DNA of 39,232 bases from Campylobacteraceae bacterium (GCA_031257555.1 JAIROK010000002.1:1-39232); one strand, 5' to 3'; positions 1 through 9,972 are shown, counted from the stretch's first letter. Notes: generated by a model from the sequence alone, not told the origin. A program made the numbers and translations.

Positions 1-105
1 GATACTTTTTATCTTCACTTAAAAGAGAGTGAGTTTAAGTTTAACAATACAGATGAAAATCTATATGCTATGATATTAAAGAATTTGGGAGAGAAAAGTT
101 TTTAA
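1..105 (+). CDS. IS1595/ISXO2-like transposase, C-terminal end only
   Basis: The open frame enters the window from the left edge and ends at TAA 103-105, giving 34 residues. They begin DTFYLHLKESEFKFN and end NLGEKSF. The aromatic-rich HLKESEFKFN signature followed by a short LY..ILK helix is, from memory, how DDE transposases of the IS1595 (ISXO2-like) family end. The catalytic part lies outside the window, so activity cannot be judged. The stop sits immediately before a sequence that looks like the terminal inverted repeat, which is normal for compact insertion sequences. Confidence 0.65.
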   Translation, partial: DTFYLHLKESEFKFNNTDENLYAMILKNLGEKSF

Positions 106-120
106 AGGTTGGTTAGAGCC
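1..120 (+). mobile_element. Right end of an IS1595-type insertion sequence
   Basis: This entry combines the transposase tail with the sequence GGTTGGTTAGAGCC at 107-120. Read inward it is GGCTCTAACCAACC, resembling the GGCT-type terminal repeats of IS1595-group elements. The bases after 120 (TTATTATT) could be the target duplication. The left end is outside the window, so neither the repeat pairing nor the duplication can be verified. Confidence 0.5.
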
Positions 121-426
121 TTATTATTTATAATATTGCGATATAAAATTATGTCAAAATGTCACTGCTTGGTATTATTTGATGCTGCTGCATTTAAAAT
201 AATTTGTTGATATGTAATGTAAATAGTGTTGCTTTGTTTGACAGGAAATGTATATTTGGTTATTTTTTGATTGTATTTTATTTTCATGGTATATTATTTC
301 TGTGACATTATAATATTATATAGTTTAAGTATTTATTTTAATTAATTATATATAATGATTTAAGTTTATAATGCAAATTTATTATTGGCAAAAAAGTTTA
401 ATCTATTGCAAGATTGATATACAAGA
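121..426. other. AT-rich intergenic stretch between IS end and lnt
   Basis: About 300 bases with no convincing gene on either strand. A TTGACA at 238-243 is followed after 17 bases by TATTTT at 261-266. This would make a sigma-70-like promoter on the plus strand, but no plus-strand gene lies directly downstream of it. No tRNA, hairpin terminator or repeat was seen. It may be flanking DNA degraded after the insertion. Confidence 0.4.
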
Positions 427-1761
427 TTATCGACCAAAAGATATATCAATTCCTGTATTTTTCAAAATGTAATTTGTCAAACTTGGACGAGGTTTTATAA
501 TGACACTTTCCGAACCATTTATGCTGTGATAAACCAAAGAATTTGTTTTTGTAGCATATAGCGATAACATTAGATTTTGAAGTATTGGCTCCGTAGACGG
601 CATAAACCATGCATTGTTGCTGATGACGCTTATGTATTTTGGCTCATTTTCATATATGGCTTTTGAACTTCCCTCAAAACATACGGCACTTCGTATTTTT
701 ATATCATCTATCATAAAATCAGTAGTATTTGAAGCTTCCGTAAAATCATCAGCTCCATCAAAAAAGATATCATTTGTAATTGAAACTAAAAAATTAGGCA
801 GAGGAATTTTTTCTGCAAACGGTACAAGTGTTACTTTATCGCCTCTTTTCATTTCGCCTTTATCAAAAAAGTATGCGGAGTTATAATATTTATTATTTTC
901 ATAAGCCAATCCTCCGGCAATAATAGCAATATCTTTTGAGTATTCCAAAAGTTTCTCAACAATAATTTCATTTTTATTTAGATAAAGGGCAAATGCTGTT
1001 TCAGGCAGTATGATGAGTCTTTTTTTGTTTTTTATTGCTTTTTCTATCATATCAAAATTATTTTTGATACTTTTTATAATATTTTCATTTTCCCATTTGT
1101 TGTTTTGTGGTATCTTCGTGTGAACAAGTTCGATGTCAATATTTGGCTCTTTAGGTAATGGATTGTTTGAAAAATCAATAGATGCTACGAGCAAGAATAA
1201 GGCAATTATTTTGAGTCCTTTTATTTTACTCTTGAAAGTCAGTATAGCAGCCATCAAAAAACCCGCATGCAAAGGCGTTAAACCAAAAGGCGTATAGTAT
1301 AGTATCAGCTCAAAATTAAACCAATTAAAACCAAAAGGAGCTGTTTGCGAAAACAGAAGAAGGAGAAAAGCTTTTAAATATTGTGATTCTGTTATAAGTG
1401 CCGGGATTAAAAAAAGCACTCCGTATATAATAGCTATAAAAAGTATTACTATAGGTATCATCCAATAGAGTTCGCCATAATATCTGAAACTAAACGATAT
1501 CCAATAAAACCAAAATATACCTATAAAAAAACCTGTTAAAAAATATCCTAATTTTCCTGATTTCAAAAGAAGCCAAAAGCCTGCCAATGCAAAAAATGAA
1601 TGTATTGCATAATTAGTAATACCAAAAAGTGCAAGGTATATAAAAGCAGATAAGCATGCTGCTGTGACAAAGGCTTTTATTATAATAAAAGTGATAAAAT
1701 ACTTACTTAAATTTTTTTCATTAAAGGACTTGTATGCAAGAGGGAAATTTTTTAACTTCAC
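427..1761 (-). CDS. lnt: Apolipoprotein N-acyltransferase
   Basis: Lnt adds the third acyl chain to the N-terminal cysteine of lipoproteins in the inner membrane. The 444-residue protein has hydrophobic segments over residues 20-195, then a nitrilase-like periplasmic domain. The expected catalytic residues are visible: Glu254 in ILPETAF, Lys309 in DKVTLVPF and Cys361 in SAVCFEG. A final hydrophobic anchor is short or absent. The start is GTG at 1761, supported by AAGGGG five bases upstream on the minus strand. That ribosome binding site lies inside yajC, so the two divergent genes overlap by 28 bases. Lnt acts on lipoproteins such as the LptE-like protein encoded downstream of yajC. Confidence 0.9.
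   Translation of the reverse strand: MKLKNFPLAYKSFNEKNLSKYFITFIIIKAFVTAACLSAFIYLALFGITNYAIHSFFALAGFWLLLKSGKLGYFLTGFFIGIFWFYWISFSFRYYGELYWMIPIVILFIAIIYGVLFLIPALITESQYLKAFLLLLFSQTAPFGFNWFNFELILYYTPFGLTPLHAGFLMAAILTFKSKIKGLKIIALFLLVASIDFSNNPLPKEPNIDIELVHTKIPQNNKWENENIIKSIKNNFDMIEKAIKNKKRLIILPETAFALYLNKNEIIVEKLLEYSKDIAIIAGGLAYENNKYYNSAYFFDKGEMKRGDKVTLVPFAEKIPLPNFLVSITNDIFFDGADDFTEASNTTDFMIDDIKIRSAVCFEGSSKAIYENEPKYISVISNNAWFMPSTEPILQNLMLSLYATKTNSLVYHSINGSESVIIKPRPSLTNYILKNTGIDISFGR
1692..1700 (+). promoter_or_regulatory. Extended -10 promoter for the yajC operon
   Basis: TGATAAAAT fits an extended -10 element (TG, one base, TAAAAT). It would start transcription near 1707, followed by AAAGGA at 1723-1728 and the yajC ATG at 1734. 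It lies inside the first codons of lnt on the opposite strand. No clear -35 box was seen, which is usual for Campylobacterota promoters. Confidence 0.45.
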
Positions 1762-2006
1762 TATTACCCCTTATCGTATTAATTGCAATTTTTTACTTTC
1801 TTATTATTCTGCCTCAACAGCGCCAGGCTAAAGCTCACAGAGTAATGCTCTCAGAGCTGAAAAAAGGCGACAAAGTTATTACAAGTGGCGGACTTGTCGG
1901 CGAAGTAACAAGTGTTGACGATAATTTTATCAAAATTAAACTTAACGATGATGTAATTGTTAAAATAGTTAAAGAGCATATTGCAAAGAGGTTAGATGAA
2001 AAATAG
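1734..2006 (+). CDS. yajC: Sec translocon accessory subunit YajC
   Basis: YajC is a small single-span membrane protein that associates with SecDF. The 90-residue product has one hydrophobic helix at residues 10-27, followed by the family signature FLIILPQQRQAKAHR. The cytoplasmic domain contains the typical LKKGDKVITSGGLVGEV stretch. AAAGGA precedes the ATG with suitable spacing. The stop overlaps the secD start by 11 bases, so the two are probably translationally coupled. It heads the long plus-strand operon that runs to mfd. Confidence 0.95.
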   Translation: MQEGNFLTSLLPLIVLIAIFYFLIILPQQRQAKAHRVMLSELKKGDKVITSGGLVGEVTSVDDNFIKIKLNDDVIVKIVKEHIAKRLDEK

Positions 2007-3702
2007 AGGTTTAAATTATCGTTTGACAATATTTATTATTGCAACGATTTTTGGCATATTTTTCTCAATACCGACATTCAAACCATCTACGGCTTTGGAA
2101 GGCGAAGTTGTAGATGGTAAAGTTTTGACACTTAGTCAAACCGGTGTTGTTGCAAATGAACGTAAATTAACATTTTTTGAGCGTATTTTACTAAGTATAG
2201 ATAAAGCGCCTAAGGTTGCTATGGGGCTTGATTTACAAGGCGGATTGTATATGCTGCTTGGTGTGCAAATAGATGAGGCTGTCGGTTCAAAAATGAAATC
2301 TATAGCTTCTGGCATCAAGTATAATACAGATGTTAACGGTATTATGATCAGCTCTTTCAAAATAGGTAATGACAAAATAACTTTGGAGCTTTTGGATCCT
2401 TCAAAAGAGGCATCTTTAGATGAGTTTATTCAAGAAACAAAAGGTGTTATTATAGATAAACAAGGATTAAACTACACAATAACTCTAAGCGATGCTGAAA
2501 AAGAGAGTGTAAAAAGTATGGCTGTTTTGCAGGCTGTAGAGACTATACGAAACAGGCTTGATCAATTCGGACTCGCCGAACCTACTGTAGCAAAACAGGG
2601 AGAAGAACATATTTTAGTCGAGATTCCCGGTATAAAGACGCAAGATGAGGAGCAAAGAGCGCGTGAGCTTATAGCAAAAGCTGCTCATTTGCAGTTAATG
2701 GCTGTAGATGAAGATAGAAACGACAAAGCCAATTTTATAACTGAAGAAGAGGCGGCTTTGTATGGTGATATAGTGTTAAAAGACTATAGAGACCCATATA
2801 AAAGGTATCTTGTAAAATCAGTCCCGATATTAGACGGTTCTATGCTTACGGATGCCGGAGTTGCATTTGATCAAAACAACAGACCTATGATTACATTTTC
2901 GTTAAATTCTCAAGGCGCTAGAATATTTGGAGATTTTACAGGCAAAAATAAAGGTAAGAGACTTGCCATAGTCTTGGATAATGTTATTTATTCTGCTCCA
3001 AATATCATTGATAGAATAGGTGGCGGAAGCGGACAAATAACAGGTGCTTTTACGATAGATGAAGCAAATGATGTAGCTATTGCTTTAAGAAGCGGAGCTT
3101 TACTTGCTCCTGTTACAATGTTGGAAAAACGAAGCGTGGGACCATCTTTGGGAGCTGATAGCGTAAAGGCAAGCTTGATAGCGCTTATAAGTGGATTTGC
3201 TGCAGTCGTTGTGTTTATGTGTTTTTATTATAGAGTTGCCGGAGTTATAGCGTGTATCGCTCTTGTAAGTAATTTGCTCATATTAATTGGGCTTATTGCA
3301 CTTTTTGGTGCTACTTTGACGTTGCCCGGAATGGCTGGTATCATTTTAACGGTTGGTATGGGAATAGATGCTAATGTTATTATAAATGAGCGTATAAGAG
3401 AGTTGTTGCGCATGGGCAACAGTATAAGAAATGCTATAGAAAAAGGATATCAAAATGCTTTTACGGCTATTTTGGATTCAAATCTTACAACTATCATAGT
3501 AGCTTTAGTCTTGTATGTTTATGGCACAGGTCCTGTAAAAGGGTTTGCTATAACATTGAGCTTTGGTGTATTCATATCGATGCTTACGGCTATTTTAGGC
3601 ACAAGAGGCATATATGAAGCTATCGTAAATAAAATAGAAAAGAGTAAAAATCTTACATTATGGTTTGGTATGGACAGAAAGGGCAGTTATGGAAATATTT
3701 AA
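1996..3702 (+). CDS. secD: Protein translocase subunit SecD
   Basis: SecD uses the proton motive force to help pull exported proteins across the inner membrane. The 568-residue product has an N-terminal transmembrane helix (about residues 10-27) and the conserved GLDLQGG motif at 77-83. A long periplasmic region follows, then a C-terminal group of transmembrane helices with GMGIDANV at 454-461 and the LDSNLTT segment. About 50 residues separate the first helix from the GLDLQGG motif. AAGAGG lies just before the ATG, inside the end of yajC. It overlaps secF by 14 bases. Confidence 0.97.
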   Translation: MKNRGLNYRLTIFIIATIFGIFFSIPTFKPSTALEGEVVDGKVLTLSQTGVVANERKLTFFERILLSIDKAPKVAMGLDLQGGLYMLLGVQIDEAVGSKMKSIASGIKYNTDVNGIMISSFKIGNDKITLELLDPSKEASLDEFIQETKGVIIDKQGLNYTITLSDAEKESVKSMAVLQAVETIRNRLDQFGLAEPTVAKQGEEHILVEIPGIKTQDEEQRARELIAKAAHLQLMAVDEDRNDKANFITEEEAALYGDIVLKDYRDPYKRYLVKSVPILDGSMLTDAGVAFDQNNRPMITFSLNSQGARIFGDFTGKNKGKRLAIVLDNVIYSAPNIIDRIGGGSGQITGAFTIDEANDVAIALRSGALLAPVTMLEKRSVGPSLGADSVKASLIALISGFAAVVVFMCFYYRVAGVIACIALVSNLLILIGLIALFGATLTLPGMAGIILTVGMGIDANVIINERIRELLRMGNSIRNAIEKGYQNAFTAILDSNLTTIIVALVLYVYGTGPVKGFAITLSFGVFISMLTAILGTRGIYEAIVNKIEKSKNLTLWFGMDRKGSYGNI

Positions 3703-4660
3703 TCAATCAAAAATATATAAATTCATGGAATTTAGCACAATCATGATTATTATATCTGCTATTTTTTGTGTTGCTACCATTATTGCATTAAGCGTTAAAG
3801 GTCTGAATTATGGTATAGATTTTGCCGGTGGTACGGTAGCGCAAGTTAAATATAATGGCGATGCCCCTATAGATTTGATACGTGAAAATATAGCTAAAGA
3901 ACCTTTTTTTAAAGGAGCGAGCGTTACGGAGTTTGGCGGTAAAGACGAGGTAACTATAAGATTTTCAGGCAGTATGGAGACTGTCGGAGAAGATGTAGGC
4001 GATAAAATAAAAGCTGCACTCGAAGGAACCGGAGAGTTTGAGCTAAGACAAGTCGGCATGGTGGGACCAAAAGTCGGAGATGAACTTCGCAAAAAAGGAA
4101 TTATGGCGATTAGTTTTTCTCTCATTGCTATTTTGGCTTATATAGCTTTTAGATTTGAGTGGCGTTTTGGAATAGCAGCTATTATATCTGAATTTCACGA
4201 TGTCATAATCATAATAGGCATTATATCTTTGCTACAAATAGATGTTAATTTGGAAATTTTAGCTGCGGTATTGACACTGGTTGCATACTCTATTAACGAT
4301 ACTATTGTAATTTTTGACAGGATTCGTGATGAACTTAAGACGTCAAAAAGCAATAGTCTTTTTAATATCATAAATATTTCTGTTTCAAAAACTCTATCGC
4401 GTACAACACTTACTTCACTTACTACGATATTTGTTGTTTTAGCTCTTTTGATATTTGGTGGAGAGTCCATATATGGATTTTCTTTGGTACTTACGATAGG
4501 TATCATCATAGGAACTTACAGTTCCATTTTTATAGCTGCTCCTTTTTTAAAATGGCTCAAATTTGATGTAAGCGCATATAAAGCCAACATAGCGAAAAAA
4601 GAGAAAGAGAAGATAGAAAGAGCCAAGATGCGTGCTCAATATGAGCGCGGCGCTGTTTAA
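3689..4660 (+). CDS. secF: Protein translocase subunit SecF
   Basis: SecF is the partner of SecD. I prefer the ATG at 3689 over the in-frame ATG at 3665. It has AAAGGG at a suitable distance and gives the family-like N terminus MEIFNQSKIYKFMEFS. The resulting protein has 323 residues. The DFAGGT motif is at residues 44-49, after the first transmembrane helix. The conserved YSINDTIVIFDRIRDE stretch lies near residues 200-215, and further membrane helices follow. The charged C-terminal tail is rich in Lys, Glu and Arg. The gene sits between secD and a small membrane-protein gene in the operon. Confidence 0.95.
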   Translation: MEIFNQSKIYKFMEFSTIMIIISAIFCVATIIALSVKGLNYGIDFAGGTVAQVKYNGDAPIDLIRENIAKEPFFKGASVTEFGGKDEVTIRFSGSMETVGEDVGDKIKAALEGTGEFELRQVGMVGPKVGDELRKKGIMAISFSLIAILAYIAFRFEWRFGIAAIISEFHDVIIIIGIISLLQIDVNLEILAAVLTLVAYSINDTIVIFDRIRDELKTSKSNSLFNIINISVSKTLSRTTLTSLTTIFVVLALLIFGGESIYGFSLVLTIGIIIGTYSSIFIAAPFLKWLKFDVSAYKANIAKKEKEKIERAKMRAQYERGAV

Positions 4661-4667
4661 GGAGTAA

Positions 4668-5009
4668 ATGATGGATTGGGGTAAGGTTATTTATATATTT
4701 TTTGCTTTAATGAGCTTAACTACGACAGCCGGATTTTTATATGAGCACAATGAATTTGCACTTTTTGTAGCTGCAAGCATCAACGTGATTTCTACATTTT
4801 TAAAAATCGGTATAAAAAATATGCTTTCAGCAGAGCTGTTTGCAAGCTCTTTAGTGGCTGATTTGCATCTTGTTCCAGCATTTATAATACTTGAAACATC
4901 AAATAATATTAATGTTGTGATTGCTCTTGCAATAGGCGCGATAATAGCAAATCTATTTTCGTTGATATTGGTATTGGTAGAATCATCAAAAGCAGGAGAT
5001 GAGTTCTGA
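4668..5009 (+). CDS. Small DUF6394-like integral membrane protein
   Basis: This 113-residue protein is almost wholly hydrophobic, with about four predicted membrane helices (roughly residues 5-22, 27-48, 60-78 and 80-105). It resembles the DUF6394 proteins that I recall at the same position, between secF and leuS, in Helicobacter and Campylobacter relatives. No catalytic motif is visible. GGAG precedes a double ATG, and either ATG could serve as the start. The TGA overlaps the leuS ATG by one base (TGATG). Its place beside SecDF suggests a membrane or export-related role, but that is inference from context only. Confidence 0.75.
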   Translation: MMDWGKVIYIFFALMSLTTTAGFLYEHNEFALFVAASINVISTFLKIGIKNMLSAELFASSLVADLHLVPAFIILETSNNINVVIALAIGAIIANLFSLILVLVESSKAGDEF

Positions 5010-7471
5010 TGGAGTATAAAGCTTTTGAAGTTGAAAAAAAGTGGCAGGCAAAATGGAATGAAACAGAAGCTTTTGAGCCATTTGATGATTTGACAAAACC
5101 CAAAAAATATATCTTAAGCATGTTTCCTTATCCAAGCGGACGCATACATATGGGACACGTGAGAAACTATAGCATAGGTGATGCTATAGCAAGGCACTAC
5201 AGGAAAAAAGGTTTTAATGTTTTACATCCTATAGGATGGGACTCTTTTGGCATGCCCGCTGAAAATGCAGCTATAAAACATGGAATTCACCCAAAAAATT
5301 GGACATATGAAAATATCGATTATATGAGAAAAGAGTTACGCTCTTTGGGACTTTCATTTTCAAAAACGCGCGAATTTGCAACGAGTGACCCTATATACAC
5401 AAAACACGAGCAAGAGATTTTTATAGATATGTATGAAAAAGCTCTTGTGTATAGAAAGAAAGCTCTCCTTAATTGGTGCGATAATTGTAAAACAGTGCTG
5501 GCTAATGAGCAGGTAGAAGAGGGCAGATGCTGGAGATGCTCTAATGAAGTTACGCAAAAAGAGATGAGTGGATACTATCTTAAAATATCTCAATATGCAA
5601 AAGAGCTTTTAGACTCAATGCCTGAATTAAAAAATGGTTGGCCAAATCAAGTTTTAGTACAGCAAGAAAATTGGATAGGTCAAAGTGAAGGGTTAGAATT
5701 TGAGTTTAGATTGAGCGAAAAATCTATTAAAAAACTTAATAATAAATTTGAAAAATATACCGTTTTTACAACAAGGGCAGATACGATTTACGGTGTTACA
5801 TATTCTGCTTTAGCGCCTGAACATCCTATAGTAAAAGAGCTTTTGGAAAGAGACCTTTTGGGTAAACAGAGTGCTGAAAAAATTAAAGAGATGCAAAAAT
5901 TAAGTTCCCGCGACAAGCAAATAGTCCAAAAAGAGGGAGTATATCTTGGCATAGATGTTATTCACCCGCTTACAAAAAAAGAGATTCCTGTTTGGGCAGC
6001 AAATTTTGTTTTGCTTGAGTATGGTGGCGGGGCTGTCATGGCAGTTCCTGCGCATGATGTGAGAGATCATGAGTTTGCTCTTAAATTTAATTTGCCTATA
6101 GTTCAAAGCGTACAGCCAAAGCATGGTGAATACAGTATTCAAGAGGCTATGTGCGAAGATGGATTTTTGATAGATTCGGATAGATTTGCAGGTCTTGAAT
6201 CCTCAAAAGCAAGAGAAGAGATAATAAAATATTTTGAGCAAAGCAGTTTAGGCAAAAAGGTAATTAATTATAAAATAAGAGATTGGGGTATAAGCCGTCA
6301 AAGGTATTGGGGTGCGCCGATACCGATTGTACATTGTAAAAAATGCGGTGCAGTTACGGAAAAAAAAGAAAATTTACCTATAACTCTTCCGGATGATGCG
6401 GAGATTACGGGTGAGGGAAATCCTTTAGACAGGCATCCGACATGGAAATTTACAAAATGTCCCAAATGTGGTGCTGATGCAGAGCGCGAGACAGACACAA
6501 TGGATACATTTATACAGTCAAGCTGGTATTTTTTGAGATATACGACTGCTCCAAATTTATGGAAAGATGTTCCATTTGATAAAGACAGCGTCAAATATTG
6601 GATGAGTGTCGATCAGTACATAGGCGGTATAGAACATGCCATTTTGCATCTTTTGTATGCTAGATTTTTTACAAAAGTTTTGAGAGATTTGGGGTATATA
6701 GATAAAGATATCAATGAACCTTTTTCAAATCTACTGACACAAGGCATGGTGTTAAAAGATGGCGCTAAAATGAGTAAATCCAAGGGAAACACGGTTGATA
6801 CGGATAGCATTATAGAAAAATACGGTGCGGATACGGCAAGGCTTTTTATTTTGTTCGCTGCTCCTCCTCAAAAAGAGCTTGAATGGAATGATAGTGCGGT
6901 TGACGGAGTATTTAGATTTATTAAACGTTTGATAGATAGAAGCGATAATGTTTTAGCGTGTGAGAGTCTGCCCGAAATTAATCACAAAGCACTTAGCAAA
7001 GAGTCGCAGTATGCTAGAAAAAAAGTATACGAAGCGGTAAAAAAATCAATCGATGTATTTGGGAACGGTGCATATGCTTTCAATACGCTTATCGCATCTT
7101 CCATGGAAGCTTTTAATGCCTTGAGTGCACAAGATGATAAGAGGGTTTGGACGGAGGGGTATTATATACTTTTGGATATATTAGAGCCGATAATACCGCA
7201 TATAACAAGCGAACTTAGTGAAAAATATTTTAAATGCAAAAATTTTACGCAAGATATCAAGTTAGACGAGAGTGTATTTGAATCCGAAACTATGGTTTTG
7301 GCTGTTACGGTAAACGGTAAACGCAGAGGTGAGTTTGAAGTAAACACAGATGCAAGTGAAAGCGAAATAATAAAAGCAGGCAAAAGTGCTGTTTCCAAAT
7401 GGCTTGAGGGTTCTGATATCAAAAAAGAGATTTATGTCAATAAAAAACTTGTAAATTTGGTAATTGCATGA
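5009..7471 (+). CDS. leuS: Leucyl-tRNA synthetase
   Basis: LeuS charges tRNA-Leu with leucine in the cytoplasm. At 820 residues it has the usual length for a class I bacterial LeuRS. The HIGH signature appears as HMGH at residues 47-50 and KMSKS at 587-591. An editing (CP1) domain with TTRADTIYG lies between them. Two cysteine pairs (CDNC...CWRC and CKKC...CPKC) suggest zinc-binding inserts. The C-terminal anticodon-binding region and the extreme C-terminal domain are intact. The start overlaps the previous stop, and the end overlaps the lptE start (ATGA). Confidence 0.98.
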   Translation: MEYKAFEVEKKWQAKWNETEAFEPFDDLTKPKKYILSMFPYPSGRIHMGHVRNYSIGDAIARHYRKKGFNVLHPIGWDSFGMPAENAAIKHGIHPKNWTYENIDYMRKELRSLGLSFSKTREFATSDPIYTKHEQEIFIDMYEKALVYRKKALLNWCDNCKTVLANEQVEEGRCWRCSNEVTQKEMSGYYLKISQYAKELLDSMPELKNGWPNQVLVQQENWIGQSEGLEFEFRLSEKSIKKLNNKFEKYTVFTTRADTIYGVTYSALAPEHPIVKELLERDLLGKQSAEKIKEMQKLSSRDKQIVQKEGVYLGIDVIHPLTKKEIPVWAANFVLLEYGGGAVMAVPAHDVRDHEFALKFNLPIVQSVQPKHGEYSIQEAMCEDGFLIDSDRFAGLESSKAREEIIKYFEQSSLGKKVINYKIRDWGISRQRYWGAPIPIVHCKKCGAVTEKKENLPITLPDDAEITGEGNPLDRHPTWKFTKCPKCGADAERETDTMDTFIQSSWYFLRYTTAPNLWKDVPFDKDSVKYWMSVDQYIGGIEHAILHLLYARFFTKVLRDLGYIDKDINEPFSNLLTQGMVLKDGAKMSKSKGNTVDTDSIIEKYGADTARLFILFAAPPQKELEWNDSAVDGVFRFIKRLIDRSDNVLACESLPEINHKALSKESQYARKKVYEAVKKSIDVFGNGAYAFNTLIASSMEAFNALSAQDDKRVWTEGYYILLDILEPIIPHITSELSEKYFKCKNFTQDIKLDESVFESETMVLAVTVNGKRRGEFEVNTDASESEIIKAGKSAVSKWLEGSDIKKEIYVNKKLVNLVIA

Positions 7472-7983
7472 AAAAAGCAGTTATTTTTATTTTGTCATTA
7501 TTTTTACTGATAGGCTGCGGTTATAAACCAAGTGCGTATTTTGCCAAGAATGTTTTGGGTAAAAAAGTTTATATACATGTAACTATGAGCAGAGAAGATC
7601 CGCAAAATACAGTATCGATAAAAGATGCGGTATCAAGCGCATTTATAGATAAATTTGGTTCGCAAATCGTCACCAAAGAGTTTGCGGATACACAGCTTTT
7701 TGTTACATTGCAGTCTGTAAATTTTAGACCGTTGGTTTATGATAAAAACGGTTACGTTATATCATATAAAGCTACGGCAAAATTGCAGATAGATTATAAT
7801 CTTTTTTCAGGCGAAAAAGGGACGGTAATTACAAGCGGAGATTACGACTTTCCGATTGCCGCTGATAGCATTATTTCGGATACAAAAAGATTTGAAGCCA
7901 TAAAGTATGCTTCTGAAGATGCCATTGATGAATTTACTGCATCTATTACCCTAAAGGGGTTGCAGTATGACGGCAACAAATGA
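7468..7983 (+). CDS. lptE: LPS-assembly lipoprotein LptE-like
   Basis: This is an outer-membrane lipoprotein of 171 residues. A short signal peptide ends in the lipobox LIGC, with lipidation expected at Cys17, followed by the GYKPS start typical of the LptE family. In that family it plugs the LptD barrel that delivers LPS to the cell surface. Sequence similarity across LptE is weak, so the call rests on the CGYKPS motif, the length and the leuS-lptE neighbourhood. ATGA overlaps join it to leuS upstream and to folC downstream. Confidence 0.75.
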   Translation: MKKAVIFILSLFLLIGCGYKPSAYFAKNVLGKKVYIHVTMSREDPQNTVSIKDAVSSAFIDKFGSQIVTKEFADTQLFVTLQSVNFRPLVYDKNGYVISYKATAKLQIDYNLFSGEKGTVITSGDYDFPIAADSIISDTKRFEAIKYASEDAIDEFTASITLKGLQYDGNK

Positions 7984-9122
7984 GTCTTAAAAAATACTTG
8001 TCAAGCAAACCACTCTATTATGAGCATATAGATTATAATAGAATGCCGAATGTATTTAAAAACATATCAGATAATTTTAGGTTTCCTAAAGTTATACATA
8101 TGGCAGGTACAAATGGTAAAGGCTCTACGGGCAGGTATATCGCAAAGATGCTGGAGGTTGAAGGTTTTAGAGTAGGGCATTATACATCGCCTCATATTTT
8201 GGAGTTTAACGAGCGCATTTATAAAAATGGTAAAAATATTTTAGATGATGAATTGGAAGTTTTGCATATAAGGCTTTTGGAGATTTTGAAAGATTACGAA
8301 AAAGAACTTTCATATTTTGAGTATACTACACTTTTGGCATTTTTGTATTTTGAAGATTGTGATTATGTGGTATTAGAAGCTGGAGTTGGAGGAGAGTTTG
8401 ATGCGACAAATGTTGCTCCGAAAATTCTGTCTGTCATAACGCCAATCTCGATCGACCATCAAAATCTTCTTGGAAATTCTATAAAAGAGATAGCTTTTAC
8501 AAAGCTTCAAAGCGTGAACAATAAAGCTGTGATAGCTTACCAAAAACATGAAGAAGTTATGGAGGTAATAAAACAAAGAGAGGCTGTTTGCGGGTTTGAG
8601 TTTTTATATGTGGATAAAGATGAGATAGATGATGGTATCGAAAAGTATGTTCAAAAATTTTCTTTACCTTGGTTTTTAAAGCAAAATCTCTTAACAGCTT
8701 TTCAAGCAGTGAAATCTTTGGGTGTATCTCCTGATTTGTCAAAGCTGCAAGCTTTGGATTTGCGCGGAAGATGCGAGAAAATTGCTCCTAATATCACTTT
8801 AGATGTGGGTCACAATATAGATGCGGCAAAAGCGTTAGTTGAACATTTTGGAAACAAAAAAGTTGTTTTGGTTTACAACTCTTATAAAGATAAAGATTAT
8901 ATAGAGGTGTTAAATATTTTGAAGTTTATCATAAAACGTGTGGAGTTAATAGATATGGTAAATACTGCGAGGCAGAGTGCAGAACGGCAGATAAAAGAGC
9001 TGCTTGATTCTTTTGATGTAGAGTATAAAGATTATGAAGGTATTAATGGAAATGACGAATATTTAGCATTCGGTTCATTTGGCGTTGCCGAGAGCTTTTT
9101 AAAGAGTTTGAATGAAAAATAA
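7980..9122 (+). CDS. folC: Folylpolyglutamate synthase / dihydrofolate synthase
   Basis: FolC is an ATP-dependent Mur-ligase-type enzyme that adds glutamate to folates and, when bifunctional, to dihydropteroate. The 380-residue protein has the P-loop GTNGKGST at residues 43-50, the folate-loop region YTSPHILEFNERI, and LDVGHN in the C-terminal half. It is somewhat shorter than the E. coli enzyme but matches the compact versions in this phylum. The start overlaps the lptE stop (ATGA), and its end overlaps the next gene by 11 bases. Confidence 0.93.
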   Translation: MSLKKYLSSKPLYYEHIDYNRMPNVFKNISDNFRFPKVIHMAGTNGKGSTGRYIAKMLEVEGFRVGHYTSPHILEFNERIYKNGKNILDDELEVLHIRLLEILKDYEKELSYFEYTTLLAFLYFEDCDYVVLEAGVGGEFDATNVAPKILSVITPISIDHQNLLGNSIKEIAFTKLQSVNNKAVIAYQKHEEVMEVIKQREAVCGFEFLYVDKDEIDDGIEKYVQKFSLPWFLKQNLLTAFQAVKSLGVSPDLSKLQALDLRGRCEKIAPNITLDVGHNIDAAKALVEHFGNKKVVLVYNSYKDKDYIEVLNILKFIIKRVELIDMVNTARQSAERQIKELLDSFDVEYKDYEGINGNDEYLAFGSFGVAESFLKSLNEK

Positions 9123-9972
9123 ATTTACTATAACGATTTCGGACATAAGAGGTTCAAGGCACTATACGCTAAATCAGATTATCAAAAAAGTTATAATGTA
9201 TATTTTTCTTTCCATTTTCTTTTTGATTGTATCGGGAGCTATATATATAGCTTTTTTAAATAACGAAGTTGAAGAACTTGTCGGCAAAAAAGATGGATTG
9301 CAAAGAGATTTGGATGAACAAATAGCGTATTATCAAGTCATACAAAATAAAATAGAGGATATCGAAACTATCATAGGTATTACTCCTGAAGATAACAATA
9401 CAAATTATGATACAAGACTTGAAAGTATCAATTTGACTACCATACAACAATCTATTTTGCTGCAGCTTTTGCCAAATGGCGAGGTGATAAATCATAAGGG
9501 AATTTCTGCCGGTTTTGGCACAAGAGACCATCCGATTTATGAAAGGACGGAGTTTCATAGAGGTATTGATTTTAGAGCGCCGCTTAAAACTCCTATTTAT
9601 GCCCCGGCAGCAGGTATAGTTGAGTTTGCAGGAATGCAAGACAGCTCCGGTTACGGATCACTTGTGATAATAAATCACGGTTTTGGTTTTAGGACTTACT
9701 ATGCGCATTTAGACAGTACAATGGTGACAAAATACGGAAAGTTTGTCAAAAAAGGAGAGCATATAGCAAACTCGGGAAATACAGGACTTTCTACGGGTCC
9801 GCATTTGCATTATGAGGTACGATTTTTAGGGCGACCTTTAAATCCTATGAATTTTATCAATTGGAACAATAATAATTTTTCTGAAATTTTTGAGAAGGAG
9901 AAGAGTGTACAATGGGAATCTTTGTTAGAAATGGCGAGCATGTTATTAACAAGCAGACAGAATCAACAATAA
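9112..9972 (+). CDS. M23 peptidoglycan endopeptidase, Csd1/Csd2-like
   Basis: A membrane-anchored LytM-type metallopeptidase of 286 residues. It has a cytoplasmic N terminus, a transmembrane helix at about 26-49, a short coiled coil at about 50-85, then the M23 domain. Zinc ligands are visible as His149 and Asp153 (HRGID) and His233 (HLHYE), with His199 (YYAHL) as the second active-site histidine. In H. pylori the corresponding genes csd1 and csd2 flank ccmA and trim cross-links to make helical cells. Only one copy is present here. The last 61 bases overlap the bactofilin gene, a strong hint of coupled synthesis. Confidence 0.9.
   Translation: MKNKFTITISDIRGSRHYTLNQIIKKVIMYIFLSIFFLIVSGAIYIAFLNNEVEELVGKKDGLQRDLDEQIAYYQVIQNKIEDIETIIGITPEDNNTNYDTRLESINLTTIQQSILLQLLPNGEVINHKGISAGFGTRDHPIYERTEFHRGIDFRAPLKTPIYAPAAGIVEFAGMQDSSGYGSLVIINHGFGFRTYYAHLDSTMVTKYGKFVKKGEHIANSGNTGLSTGPHLHYEVRFLGRPLNPMNFINWNNNNFSEIFEKEKSVQWESLLEMASMLLTSRQNQQ

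Noticed and set aside
238-266. Sigma-70-like promoter TTGACA/TATTTT
   Set aside because: No plus-strand gene follows before yajC, which has its own closer promoter; kept only as a note on the intergenic region.
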